This document shows positions 35,729 to 44,437 of a stretch of DNA of 64,000 nt, one piece after another (positions within the stretch are counted from its first letter, which is position 1; each line of letters starts with the position of its first letter). The stretch comes from Neobacillus ginsengisoli. Lineage in GTDB: Bacteria > Bacillota > Bacilli > Bacillales_B > DSM-18226. The translations under genes and the position numbers were made by a program. The stretch covers positions 926,625 to 990,624 of the forward strand of contig NZ_JAUSTW010000001.1 of assembly GCF_030813055.1 (NCBI RefSeq). The letters are read 5' to 3'. Under the pieces are notes generated by a model. The model saw only the letters and a list, made by a program, of their open reading frames with translations. It was not told the origin of the DNA and did not search any database.

Positions 35729-36580
35729 GTGGGTGCTTTGGAGAAAAAGGTGTATCAGGACATGACACAATCGGCTCCGGTAATGATGGAACTAAAGGGA
35801 GTTACAAAGGAATTTATCAAGCCAAATGGTGAAGTCCATACTGTTTTACGAAATATTGATTTAAAAATTACAAAAGGTGAATTTGTATCGATTGTTGGAC
35901 CAACAGGCTGCGGAAAATCAACGACATTAAGCTTGATTGCCGGGTTTGAACCTCCTTCAGTAGGTGAAGTTCTTATTTCCGGTGAGAAATTAGAAGGGAT
36001 CAACCCCCGGGCTGCCTGTGTCTTTCAAACAGAAAATGCCTTCCCGTGGAAAACAGTCATTGATAATGTTTCCTTGGGATTACGGTTACGGGGAATGAGC
36101 AAAGCTGAAGCGTATGAAGAAGCAAGAAAATGGATTGCCCGAGTTGGATTAAAGGGATTTGAAGGACATTATCCTTCCCAGCTTTCCGGTGGGATGAGAA
36201 AACGGGTAGCATTGGCCCAAAGTTTAATAGTACAACCTGAAATTCTCCTAATGGACGAGTCGTTTTCTGCCCTTGATGTTCACACAAGACATCTGATGGA
36301 AAATGAATTGCTTCGCATCTGGGAGGAAACGTCCGCATCGGTATTTTTTATTACACATGATTTAGAAGAAGCAATTGCCTTAAGCGACAGGGTGATTGTA
36401 CTAACGGCCGGTCCTGGAGCAACGGTCAAAGGAGATTACCGGATTGATTTGCCAAGACCGCGCAATGTCGCGGAAATAAGTTTTGATCCTGCTTTTATGA
36501 GAATCCACAAACAAATTTGGGAAGATTTGAAGGACGAGGTGATGATTAGTTATGAGAACGCAAACAAACTCCATTCCTAG
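35729..36580 (+). CDS. ABC transporter ATPase, NitT/TauT (SsuB-like) family
   Basis: 283 residues. Walker A is GPTGCGKST near residue 58, Q-loop FQTENAFPW, signature LSGGMRKRVALAQS, Walker B ILLMDESFSALD and switch His in FFITHDLEEA. Note Glu followed by Ser (DES) rather than DEP after Walker B. The family drives import of sulfonates, nitrate, thiamin precursors and similar small molecules. GTG 35729 follows GGGGGA. It overlaps the permease gene by 29 bases. Confidence 0.88.
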   Translation: MGALEKKVYQDMTQSAPVMMELKGVTKEFIKPNGEVHTVLRNIDLKITKGEFVSIVGPTGCGKSTTLSLIAGFEPPSVGEVLISGEKLEGINPRAACVFQTENAFPWKTVIDNVSLGLRLRGMSKAEAYEEARKWIARVGLKGFEGHYPSQLSGGMRKRVALAQSLIVQPEILLMDESFSALDVHTRHLMENELLRIWEETSASVFFITHDLEEAIALSDRVIVLTAGPGATVKGDYRIDLPRPRNVAEISFDPAFMRIHKQIWEDLKDEVMISYENANKLHS

Positions 36581-37409
36581 TCCTACCAGTGTGGAAGTAG
36601 TTTCACGAAAGACTGAAATGAAGAGGAAAGCGCTAAAACTTCGAGTTCGCAATTTGAGTCTGCAGCTGTCAGTGTTTGTTGTGTTGATGGGAACTTGGCA
36701 ATATTTATCGAGTCAAAAACTGATTGATCCATTCTTTTTCTCCAGTCCATTTGATATCGTGAAGCATATTTGGACATGGGTCGTAAATGGAACAACCGCT
36801 GGCCCGCTATATCTACAATTCTTGGTTACCTTTGAAGAAACGATTCTTTCTTTTGTATTAGGAGGGATTGCGGGAATTATTTTCGGTTATGCATTAGGTG
36901 TCAATGAACTGCTTTCGGTTATATTAGGTCCTTATATTAAAATGATCAATGCCATTCCGCGTGTTGTGCTTGTGCCAATTTTTATCTTATGGTTTGGACT
37001 CGGCATGTCATCCAAGGTCGCTTCAGGTTTAGTACTTACGTTTTTCATTGTTTTCTTCAATGCCTTTCAGGGAGTTAGAGAGGTGGATCGCAATTTAGTC
37101 AATAACGCGCGGCTTTTAGGAGCAAGCAAACGCCAATTAGCGCGTCATGTTATTATCCCTTCCGCCCTTACATGGATTTTATCGAGTTTGCATTCGAGCT
37201 TCGGATTTGCCTTAATCGGAGCGGTTGTCGGTGAATTCATTGGTGCAACAGAAGGGCTGGGCTACCTAATCGCCCAAGCACAGGGCGCCTTTGATACAAC
37301 TGGTGTTTTTGCCGGAATGGTCATCCTGTCGATTACGGCGTTGATTGCCGATTGGGGAGTTTCAAAGCTGGAAAAACGGTTTATTGCTTGGCGGCATATC
37401 CGCCAATAA
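36552..37409 (+). CDS. ABC transporter permease, NitT/TauT (SsuC-like) family
   Basis: 285 residues with about six hydrophobic helices after a 35-residue basic N-terminal leader. The EAA loop that contacts the ATPase reads NNARLLGASKRQLARHVIIP near residue 185, and AIPRVVLVPIFILWFGLG is the family hallmark preceding it. GAGGTGAT precedes ATG 36552, inside the ATPase gene, so translation is coupled. Partners are the ATPase upstream and the lipoprotein downstream. Confidence 0.88.
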   Translation: MRTQTNSIPSPTSVEVVSRKTEMKRKALKLRVRNLSLQLSVFVVLMGTWQYLSSQKLIDPFFFSSPFDIVKHIWTWVVNGTTAGPLYLQFLVTFEETILSFVLGGIAGIIFGYALGVNELLSVILGPYIKMINAIPRVVLVPIFILWFGLGMSSKVASGLVLTFFIVFFNAFQGVREVDRNLVNNARLLGASKRQLARHVIIPSALTWILSSLHSSFGFALIGAVVGEFIGATEGLGYLIAQAQGAFDTTGVFAGMVILSITALIADWGVSKLEKRFIAWRHIRQ

Positions 37410-37575
37410 ATAAAAGCGGAAGCGACCTTTTAGCGCACGACAGGACTGGACAGCTCCGTATGAGATAAAGGAAACACGAATCGCGTTTTTGGCGTTTCGA
37501 AGTTGACTTATCGTAAGGAGGAGAGGGAAGTATACTAGTCGCTGGGAGCTGGAGCTAGACAATTCTCTAAGTACG
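37410..37575. repeat. Probable dispersed intergenic repeat element
   Basis: About 165 bases between permease and binding-protein genes, starting AAAAGCGGAAGCGACC and ending GGGAGCTGGAGCTAGAC. The GC-richer, non-coding character inside an operon and the AAGCGGAAGCG / GGAGCTGGAGC ends recall repeat families scattered through Bacillus-type genomes. Only one copy is in the window, so repetition itself is not shown here. Confidence 0.4.
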
Positions 37576-37614
37576 AATTTTATATCAATTTATCTATTGA
37601 GGGGGAAGGTACTA

Positions 37615-38679
37615 ATGAACAAAACTATGAAAAGATTAAGCACTGGGGTATCAGGTATCGCAATTGCAGCAATGTTGTTATCAGGATGTTCATCCTCGAC
37701 AACAACATCGGCACCAAGCAAAACAAAAGACAACAGCACTGCATCTACTTCAGGAACTCCAAGGGTATCCATTATGGTCGGCGGCTTGGAGAAAATTATT
37801 TACATGCCATATATGCTGGCTGAAAAGCTAGGATATTACAAGGATGCAGGGGTAACAGTAACCCTTGTAGAGGAAAGCGCGGGTCAGGATGCGGAGTTAG
37901 CCCTTTTAGCTGGACAGGTCGATGGGGCAGGCGGTTTCTACGATCATACCCTTGATTTACAAACCAAAGGGAAAAAGGTTGAAGCAGTCGTAACGATGGC
38001 TGATGTACCTGGTGAGCAGCTTATGGTAGCAAACAGATTAAAGGATAAAGTGAAAACATTAGCAGATTTGAAGGGACTTACAATTGGGGTAACAGGACTA
38101 GGCTCGTCCACCAATATGTTAGCAAGCTACAATGTAGTTAAAGGCGGAAATAAGGAAAGCGATTACAAACCATTGCCGGTTGGAGCCGGGCAAACGTTAA
38201 TTGCAGCCATGCAAAATAACCGAATCGATGCAGCCGTAACAAGTGAGCCGACTGCGTCCTTACTGAAGAATAAAAATTTGGCTTACACATTTGTAGATAT
38301 GAACTCTAAAGATGGAACAGTAGCTGCATTAGGCGGAAAATATGCCTCTACAAGTCTCTATATGAGTAACGATTTTGTGAAAAAGAACCCGGAAGTCGTT
38401 CAAAAATTGGCTAATGCTTATGTAAAAACATTAAAATGGATGAGTACCCATACTCCTGAGGAAATTGCCGATAAAATGCCGGAAGAGTATTATGCAGGAG
38501 ATAAAGCTCTATATATCCAAGCCCTTAAAGGTCAGCTTCCAATGTTCACAACTGATGGAAAAATGCCGGCAGGAGTTCCGGACAATGTTCAAAAGATCCT
38601 CTCTGCGTTTAAACCGGCTGTAAAGAATGTCGATCTTAGCCAGACTTATACAAACGAATTTGTTGATAAAGTGAAATAA
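37615..38679 (+). CDS. ABC transporter substrate-binding lipoprotein (NMT1/SsuA-like)
   Basis: 354 residues. A lipobox LLSGCSS near residue 24 makes it a lipoprotein. The binding domain is of the NMT1/ThiY type: YMPYMLAEKLGYYKDAGVTV, LLAGQVDGAGGFYDHTLDL, LKGLTIGVTGLGSSTNM. The ligand is unknown; the Gly/Phe/Tyr-rich second segment differs from the thiamin-precursor protein encoded at 43.4 kb. ATG 37615 follows GGGGGAAGG. It ends the importer operon at a terminator. Confidence 0.85.
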   Translation: MNKTMKRLSTGVSGIAIAAMLLSGCSSSTTTSAPSKTKDNSTASTSGTPRVSIMVGGLEKIIYMPYMLAEKLGYYKDAGVTVTLVEESAGQDAELALLAGQVDGAGGFYDHTLDLQTKGKKVEAVVTMADVPGEQLMVANRLKDKVKTLADLKGLTIGVTGLGSSTNMLASYNVVKGGNKESDYKPLPVGAGQTLIAAMQNNRIDAAVTSEPTASLLKNKNLAYTFVDMNSKDGTVAALGGKYASTSLYMSNDFVKKNPEVVQKLANAYVKTLKWMSTHTPEEIADKMPEEYYAGDKALYIQALKGQLPMFTTDGKMPAGVPDNVQKILSAFKPAVKNVDLSQTYTNEFVDKVK

Positions 38680-38689
38680 TGATTTTCAT

Positions 38690-38722
38690 AGACCGGGTGC
38701 CGCTTGCTGTGGCCCCGGTTTT
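38690..38722 (+). terminator. Terminator of the NitT/TauT-type operon
   Basis: ACCGGG/CCCGGT-type stem followed by TTTTTAT. Confidence 0.8.
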
Positions 38723-38866
38723 TATGTGAAAAAGATTTTTTGGGGAACACCAGGTAGAAATTTAAAAGGAAAAGTTAACTGAATTTACGATATTAAGCAA
38801 GTAAATATGGGTTTTATGATCCTTGTGTTACTATAGTACTTAATCGGAGAAAATCGAGGTGTTCAC

Positions 38867-39598
38867 ATGAAAATTGAAGTTTGGTCGGATTTTGTTTGTC
38901 CGTTTTGTTATATTGGGAAGCGTCGGTTAGAGGAAGCGCTGGCTCAATTTCCGCAAAAGGATCAGGTCGAGGTAGAATTTAAAAGCTTTGAGCTTGATCC
39001 AAATTCACCAAAAAATATTGATAAAAGTATTCACGAAGTATTAGCAGGGAAATATGGGATGAGTCTTGAACAGGCAAAACAAGCCAATCAGGGAGTTGGT
39101 CAGCAAGCTGCAGGTGTTGGTTTGACCTACCATTTTGATACGATGAAGCCAACAAATACATTTGACGCCCACCGCTTGGCGAAGTTTGCAAAAACTCGTG
39201 GGAAAGAAGCAGAAGTAACCGAAAAGCTCCTTTATGCTTATTTTACTGATTCCAAGCACATCGGGGATCACGATACGTTGGCAGACATCGCAGCAGCTGC
39301 GGGTATCGATCGGGAAGAAACATTAAAGGTGCTGCAAGATCAAAACGCATATGCAAATGATGTTCGGATTGATGAATCAATTGCGCAGCAATATGGCATA
39401 AGTGGCGTTCCGTATTTTGTTATCAATCAAAAGTATGCTATTTCCGGAGCTCAACCAACGGCAACGTTCTCAGGTGCACTCCAACAAGTGTGGCAAGAGG
39501 AATCAGCATCACCGGTGTTGCAGGATCTTTCAACAGAGAATGCAGAGGATGCAAGTTGTGCTGATGGAAGCTGTGCAATTCCGGAGCGAAAAGAGTAA
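38867..39598 (+). CDS. DsbA-family oxidoreductase (FrnE-like)
   Basis: 243 residues. The thioredoxin-fold active site is SDFVCPFCYIGKRR near residue 10; the long helical insert, ISGVPYFVI (cis-Pro) and VINQKYAISGAQP follow as in FrnE-type DsbA proteins. No signal peptide is present, so it is cytoplasmic and probably an isomerase or detoxifying oxidoreductase. A C-terminal tail adds a second Cys pair (SCADGSCAIP), common in this branch. The ATG is preceded by GAGGTGTTCAC. It stands alone before the TPP riboswitch. Confidence 0.85.
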   Translation: MKIEVWSDFVCPFCYIGKRRLEEALAQFPQKDQVEVEFKSFELDPNSPKNIDKSIHEVLAGKYGMSLEQAKQANQGVGQQAAGVGLTYHFDTMKPTNTFDAHRLAKFAKTRGKEAEVTEKLLYAYFTDSKHIGDHDTLADIAAAAGIDREETLKVLQDQNAYANDVRIDESIAQQYGISGVPYFVINQKYAISGAQPTATFSGALQQVWQEESASPVLQDLSTENAEDASCADGSCAIPERKE

Positions 39599-39667
39599 TA
39601 TTACTTTACATTTTCTAATTCTGTGCTATAGTTTTACTATATTTCGAACTCAATATGATGATCGACT

Positions 39668-39757
39668 CACACTAGGGGGGCCTTTGGCTGAGATGGAACT
39701 TTGTTCTAGACCCTTTGAACCTGATCTGGATGATACCAGCGGAGGGAAGTGGAACGA
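39668..39757 (+). promoter_or_regulatory. TPP (thi-box) riboswitch
   Basis: The conserved elements are all present: GGGGGGCC, GGCTGAGA, ACCCTTTGAACCTGATC and the GGATGATACCAGCGGAGGGAAGT block. The intrinsic terminator at 39798 follows, so TPP binding should end transcription before the thiamin-salvage operon. Confidence 0.96.
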
Positions 39758-39797
39758 ACCTTTTATGTCAGCCTCATTTATTTTGACATTAATCTTC

Positions 39798-39836
39798 AAA
39801 CCACTCATTTCTCTTAAAAGTGAGTGGTTTTTTATT
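39798..39836 (+). terminator. Riboswitch-controlled terminator
   Basis: AAACCACTCA/TGAGTGGTTT stem with a run of T, 40 bases after the TPP aptamer and 23 before the first gene. Confidence 0.92.
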
Positions 39837-39858
39837 TTGCAAATAAGGGGTATGAAAA

Positions 39859-41160
39859 ATGAGAGCGATATCTGAAGATTTGTCACAAAAGATTTCGGAT
39901 CAAGTAGAATCAAAAAAAGAAGAATTGATTGAATTACTGACAAAACTAATTGCGTTTCCAACAGTAAGCCCGCCTGCCCGAAATACAAATGATGTGCAGG
40001 AATTTATTAAAAAGTACTTAGAAGATTTGGGATTTAAAACGGAAAAGTGGGATGTGTACCCTGACGATCCCAACGTTGTCGGCATCTTAAAAGGAGAAGC
40101 TTCCGATTTATATAATAGTTTAATCATAAACGGACATGTGGATGTTGCAGAAGTTGGCGATGATAAAGCGTGGGACCAATCACCATTTAATACTTATATC
40201 AAAGATTCCTATATTTATGGACGCGGTGTCGCCGATATGAAGGGCGGAATTGCGGCATCGTTAATCGCTATTAAACTTTTAAAAGAATTAGGTGTCTCGC
40301 TTAATGGCGACCTTCAATTTCAGTCGGTCATCGGTGAAGAAGTGGGTGAAGCAGGGACCCTTGATTGTACTGAAAAAGGCTATACAGCCGATTATGCAGT
40401 AGTCGTTGATACAAGCGACTTACATATCCAAGGACAAGGCGGCGTCATCACAGGCTGGATTACGGTTCAGAGCAAAGAAACCTATCACGACGGGCTGCGA
40501 CGTAAGATGATTCATGCAGGAGGCGGCCTTAAGGGTGCAAGTGCGATTGAGAAAATGATGAAAATCATCTCAGGGCTGCAAGAGCTCGAGCGCCATTGGG
40601 CTGTGACGAAAAGCTATGAAGGCTTCGAACCCGGAGTCAACACCATCAACCCTGCGGTAATTGAAGGAGGCAGGCATGCTGCATTTGTTGCCGATCGCTG
40701 TGCGCTCTGGATCACGGTTCATTTTTATCCAAATGAAGATTACGAAGTGGTTATCAAAGAAATTGAACAGCATATTCTCGCGGTGGCTGCTGCCGATCCA
40801 TGGCTGTGCAATAATCCGCCGCAATTCACTTGGGGCGGAAAATCGATGATTGAGGATCGCGGGGAGATATTCCCTTCATTAGAAATTGATCCTGAGCACC
40901 CGGGAACACGACTGTTAGCAGATTCGTTTGAAAAATTGTTAACACAAAAGCCGAAAATAGGAATGTCTCCGACCGTTACCGATGCAGGGTGGCTTGGACG
41001 GGCAGGAATTCCAACTGTCATATTTGGTCCTGGAAAATTAGAGGATGCTCATGCCGTCAATGAGAAGGTTGAAATAAGCCAATTAGTAGATTTTACAAAA
41101 GTATTAGCCGTTTTTATTGCTGAATGGTGTAATACTACAAGGAAGGAGGCAAATCAATGA
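39859..41160 (+). CDS. ylmB: Formylaminopyrimidine deformylase (thiamin salvage), M20 family
   Basis: 433 residues of the ArgE/DapE/M20 metallohydrolase fold. Metal-binding segments are LIINGHVDVAEVG (His, Asp) near residue 92, YGRGVADMKGG, and SVIGEEVGEAGT (Glu pair) near residue 157; a dimerisation domain and a final His region follow. Next to tenA and thiXYZ behind a TPP riboswitch it is best called YlmB, which removes the formyl group of a thiamin breakdown product, before TenA. AAGGGG precedes ATG 39859. Its stop overlaps the tenA start. Confidence 0.88.
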   Translation: MRAISEDLSQKISDQVESKKEELIELLTKLIAFPTVSPPARNTNDVQEFIKKYLEDLGFKTEKWDVYPDDPNVVGILKGEASDLYNSLIINGHVDVAEVGDDKAWDQSPFNTYIKDSYIYGRGVADMKGGIAASLIAIKLLKELGVSLNGDLQFQSVIGEEVGEAGTLDCTEKGYTADYAVVVDTSDLHIQGQGGVITGWITVQSKETYHDGLRRKMIHAGGGLKGASAIEKMMKIISGLQELERHWAVTKSYEGFEPGVNTINPAVIEGGRHAAFVADRCALWITVHFYPNEDYEVVIKEIEQHILAVAAADPWLCNNPPQFTWGGKSMIEDRGEIFPSLEIDPEHPGTRLLADSFEKLLTQKPKIGMSPTVTDAGWLGRAGIPTVIFGPGKLEDAHAVNEKVEISQLVDFTKVLAVFIAEWCNTTRKEANQ

Positions 41161-41828
41161 AATTCACAGAAATTCTTTTTGAAAATGTAAGGGAAATCTG
41201 GGAAAAAACTCATCAGCATCCTTTTGTTGTGGGGATGGGCACAGGGGAATTGCCTGTTGAATCGTTTATCCGTTATATGAAGCAGGATTATGTGTTTTTA
41301 ATCGATTATTCAAAGCTTTTTGCTTTAGGTGCGGTGAAGGCAAAGGACATTGAAACGATGGCTGCTTTTGCTAAGCTGCTCCATGAGACCTTGCATGGGG
41401 AAATGGACTTGCACCGGCAATACGCAGAACGGTTTGGAATTACCCATCAGCAGCTGGAGGAAACAAAGCCGGCTCCGATGAACTTAGCTTATACACGTTA
41501 CATGTTGAATGTGGCTCAAAATGGTTCCCTTGAAGAGTTAATCTCTGCTTTGCTCCCTTGTATGTGGAGCTATTGGGAAATAGGCAAAATGCTCGCGGAA
41601 AAATATCCTGGTTCTACAGAGCATCCTTTATATGGGGAATGGATCAGCGTGTACTCATCTGATGAATTCGGTTCATTGGCTACCTGGCTGATCGATTTAT
41701 TAGACCAATTGGCAGAAGGGAAACCGGAGCGCGAGTTACATGTTATTGAAGATCATTTTTTAACGACATCCAGGTATGAGTATTTGTTCTGGGAAATGGT
41801 CTATCGGGGGGGCGAGTGGCCTGTCTAG
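41157..41828 (+). CDS. tenA: Aminopyrimidine aminohydrolase / thiaminase II
   Basis: 223 residues, the TenA size. The catalytic Cys lies at residue 135 in SALLPCMWSYWEIG; other active-site segments are MKQDYVFLIDYSKLFALG near residue 42 and the late YEYLFWEMVY block with catalytic Glu. It hydrolyses the amino-pyrimidine released by YlmB to HMP, which re-enters thiamin synthesis. GGAAGGAGG precedes the ATG, inside the ylmB end (ATGA overlap). Confidence 0.95.
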   Translation: MKFTEILFENVREIWEKTHQHPFVVGMGTGELPVESFIRYMKQDYVFLIDYSKLFALGAVKAKDIETMAAFAKLLHETLHGEMDLHRQYAERFGITHQQLEETKPAPMNLAYTRYMLNVAQNGSLEELISALLPCMWSYWEIGKMLAEKYPGSTEHPLYGEWISVYSSDEFGSLATWLIDLLDQLAEGKPERELHVIEDHFLTTSRYEYLFWEMVYRGGEWPV

Positions 41829-42588
41829 TTCGCCGATTTTATCAATAAGTGAACTTAACTATGCTTTTCCGGGTGACGCAAGCTCGAAGTTCATTTTTCA
41901 AGACATCTCAATGGAGGTAAGGTCAGGTGAGTTTGTTTCCGTAATTGGTGCAAGCGGATCAGGAAAAAGTACGCTTTTTAGACTGATCACCGGTTTATTG
42001 GAACCTGATCAAGGACAAATCCTGATTGACGGACAACAGTCGGGACAAAGATTAGGGAGTGTCGGCTATATGCCGCAAAAGGATTTGCTTTTACCCTGGA
42101 GGACCGTAATCGACAATGTGCTGCTGCCATTAGAGATCACAAGGGAAAAAAAGCAAGGAAAAATCGCCGAGATTAGGGAGTGGCTATCCAGGTTTGGTTT
42201 GGCTGAATATGAAAATGCTTATCCGCATGAACTATCCGGAGGAATGAAACAGCGGGTCGCCTTTTTAAGGACACTCATGACGGGCAGAGACCTTTTATTA
42301 TTAGATGAGCCGTTTGGTGCTCTTGATTCCATGACAAAGCATAACATGCACAGCTGGTTATTAGAGTTGTGGGGCGATTTGCAAAAAACGGTATTGTTTA
42401 TTACTCATGATCTCGAAGAAGCGATTCTATTAAGTGATCGGATTTATCTGTTATCCGGTGATGGTAAGAGTAGAGTGAAAGAAATGAAGATTGATTTGAC
42501 CAGACCAAGACGTTCAGAGATTATTTATCAAACAGAGTTTATTTCTATGAGAAAAGAATTGGAGATGCTGATACATAATGAAGAGTAG
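41821..42588 (+). CDS. thiZ: Thiamin-precursor ABC transporter ATPase
   Basis: About 255 residues: Walker A GASGSGKST, Q-loop MPQKDLLLPW, signature LSGGMKQRVAFLRT, Walker B LLLLDEPFGALD, switch His VLFITHDLEEA. The start is unusual. No ATG or GTG lies in frame near the ribosome site GGGGGGGCGAG (41806-41816); CTG 41821 is best placed, with an ATT at 41836 as alternative. The only in-frame ATG (41776) lies 45 bases inside tenA with no ribosome site. It works with ThiX and ThiY to import formylaminopyrimidine. Confidence 0.88.
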   Translation: MSSSPILSISELNYAFPGDASSKFIFQDISMEVRSGEFVSVIGASGSGKSTLFRLITGLLEPDQGQILIDGQQSGQRLGSVGYMPQKDLLLPWRTVIDNVLLPLEITREKKQGKIAEIREWLSRFGLAEYENAYPHELSGGMKQRVAFLRTLMTGRDLLLLDEPFGALDSMTKHNMHSWLLELWGDLQKTVLFITHDLEEAILLSDRIYLLSGDGKSRVKEMKIDLTRPRRSEIIYQTEFISMRKELEMLIHNEE

Positions 42589-43345
42589 ATTGAAAAAATG
42601 GACAGATGACTATGGTCTGTTTGTATTGGTCGTTGTTCTTCTTATTAGCATATGGGAATGGGTCGTAAGAAATGGTTTGATTCCATCGTTTATTTTGCCT
42701 TCACCATCATCCATCTGGAAATCCTTGTTGGAAAACCGGCAGCTGTTGTTGGAACAGCATTTACCTGCCACCCTTAATGAGGTATTGCTTGGTTTTGTTC
42801 TATCTCTTATCGGTGGCGTGATTTTTGGGGTAGGGATGCATTTTTCGAGGGCATTGGAAAAGGTGCTATATCCATTTCTTGTTATTTCACAAACAGTGCC
42901 GCTGATTGCAATATCTCCAATTTTTATCATGTGGTTCGGCTATTCGATTTGGAGTAAAATTGCCGTCACCATTTTAACAGCATTTTTTCCAATCGTTGTT
43001 AGTGCATATGATGGTCTCAAAGCCGGGGGAACGGAATATCGTGAATTACTGTTAACGATGGGGGCAAATCGCTGGCAAATTTTTAAGAAAATCCAGGTGC
43101 CGCTCGCGTTGCCAACCTTCTTTTCAGGATTGAAAATGTCTGTCGTTTATTGTGTCGTGGGAGCGACGATTGGTGAATGGCTGGGTGCAAGTGAGGGTTT
43201 AGGGTATTTCAGCAGAAGAATGTCCGGAAATCTCCAGGCGGATGCCGTATTTGCCGCGATCTTTCTGCTTTCATTACTAGGAATCATCCTCTTTTTATTA
43301 ATCGGTTTTATCGAAAAGCAATTATTGAAAAATAAAGTTCGCTAG
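42578..43345 (+). CDS. thiX: Thiamin-precursor ABC transporter permease
   Basis: 255 residues, about six hydrophobic helices. SQTVPLIAISPIFIMWFGYS and the EAA loop LLLTMGANRWQIFKKIQVP are the NitT/TauT permease signatures. It overlaps the ATPase gene by 11 bases. Its assignment to the thiamin precursor rests on the riboswitch, ylmB and tenA in the same operon. Confidence 0.9.
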   Translation: MKSRLKKWTDDYGLFVLVVVLLISIWEWVVRNGLIPSFILPSPSSIWKSLLENRQLLLEQHLPATLNEVLLGFVLSLIGGVIFGVGMHFSRALEKVLYPFLVISQTVPLIAISPIFIMWFGYSIWSKIAVTILTAFFPIVVSAYDGLKAGGTEYRELLLTMGANRWQIFKKIQVPLALPTFFSGLKMSVVYCVVGATIGEWLGASEGLGYFSRRMSGNLQADAVFAAIFLLSLLGIILFLLIGFIEKQLLKNKVR

Positions 43346-43362
43346 GAAGGAAGAAAAAGGCA

Positions 43363-44376
43363 ATGAAAAAGGGTTTTGTAGTTGTAATAAGTTTATTTTT
43401 ACTATTATTAAGTGCCTGCAGTGCAGGAAACAAGGATAACCAAGCAGGCACAAAGAAGGATTCAGGTTCTAACACGAAAACCGAGAAGGTAAGCTTAATG
43501 CTAGACTGGTATCCAAATGCCGTACACTCCTTGCTTTATGTAGCACAGGAAAAAGGATATTTTAAAGAGCAGGGCTTGGATGTTGATATAAAAATGCCTG
43601 CTGATACAAACGATCCGCTAAAATTAGTTGCTGCCAACCAAGTCGACATGGCGATTAGCTATCAACCGGAGGTTTTGGTCGCTCGCGGCGAGAATATTCC
43701 TGTTCAATCGTTTGCCGCTCTTGTCCGCCATCCTCTAAATCAATTAATGGTACCTGCCAATGGGTCGATTAAATCACCTAAAGATTTAGCCGGAAAAACA
43801 ATCGGTTATCCTTCGATACCGTTAGATGAAGCCATTGTCCAGACAATGGTGAAGTCTGACGGGGGCGACCCGCAGAAAATAAAAATGGTTGATGTTGGTT
43901 GGGATTTAATTCCTGCAATGGCAACAAAGAAAACGGATGCGCTTATTGGCGGTTATATCAACCATGAGAAATTATTGCTTGAAAAAGAAGGTCATCCAAT
44001 GCGGGCATTAAATCCAAAAGAATTTGGTGTTCCGGATTACTATGAATTAGTTTTAGTGGGCAGTGAAAAGGAACTGAAAGCAAAACCGGAAGTGTTTAAG
44101 AAATTTATGGCTGCGATTACGAAGGGACAGCAATATGTCCAGCAAAATCCTGAAGAGGGCTTGTCGATTTTAATGAAGCATGAAGATAAATCCTCGCCAT
44201 TGGATAAGAATGTTGAAACTAAGAGCTTACAGATCCTGCTTCCATTGATGGATGCAAAAGATAAGGCATTCGGCTACCAGGATCCGCAAACATGGACGAA
44301 TGTTGCGAAGTGGCTAGAAGACAACAAAGTCGTAAAAACAACTATTAATGCTAAAGATGCTTTTGTGAATTTCTAA
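43363..44376 (+). CDS. thiY: Formylaminopyrimidine-binding lipoprotein
   Basis: 337 residues. Lipobox LLSACSAG near residue 19, then the NMT1/THI5-like domain starting SLMLDWYPNAVHSLLYVAQEKGYF, which is diagnostic for ThiY, with MAISYQPEVL and GGYINHEKLLL as ligand-side segments. It captures N-formyl-aminopyrimidine outside the cell for ThiXZ. GGAAGG precedes the ATG. A strong terminator follows, ending the operon. Confidence 0.92.
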   Translation: MKKGFVVVISLFLLLLSACSAGNKDNQAGTKKDSGSNTKTEKVSLMLDWYPNAVHSLLYVAQEKGYFKEQGLDVDIKMPADTNDPLKLVAANQVDMAISYQPEVLVARGENIPVQSFAALVRHPLNQLMVPANGSIKSPKDLAGKTIGYPSIPLDEAIVQTMVKSDGGDPQKIKMVDVGWDLIPAMATKKTDALIGGYINHEKLLLEKEGHPMRALNPKEFGVPDYYELVLVGSEKELKAKPEVFKKFMAAITKGQQYVQQNPEEGLSILMKHEDKSSPLDKNVETKSLQILLPLMDAKDKAFGYQDPQTWTNVAKWLEDNKVVKTTINAKDAFVNF

Positions 44377-44389
44377 GAATAGAAAGCGG

Positions 44390-44425
44390 CAGGCACCGTC
44401 CAATATTTGGACGGTGCCTGTTTTT
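44390..44425 (+). terminator. Terminator of the thiamin-salvage operon
   Basis: Thirteen-base perfect stem CAGGCACCGTCCA/TGGACGGTGCCTG followed by TTTTT. Confidence 0.95.
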
Positions 44426-44437
44426 GTAAGTGGGGAG

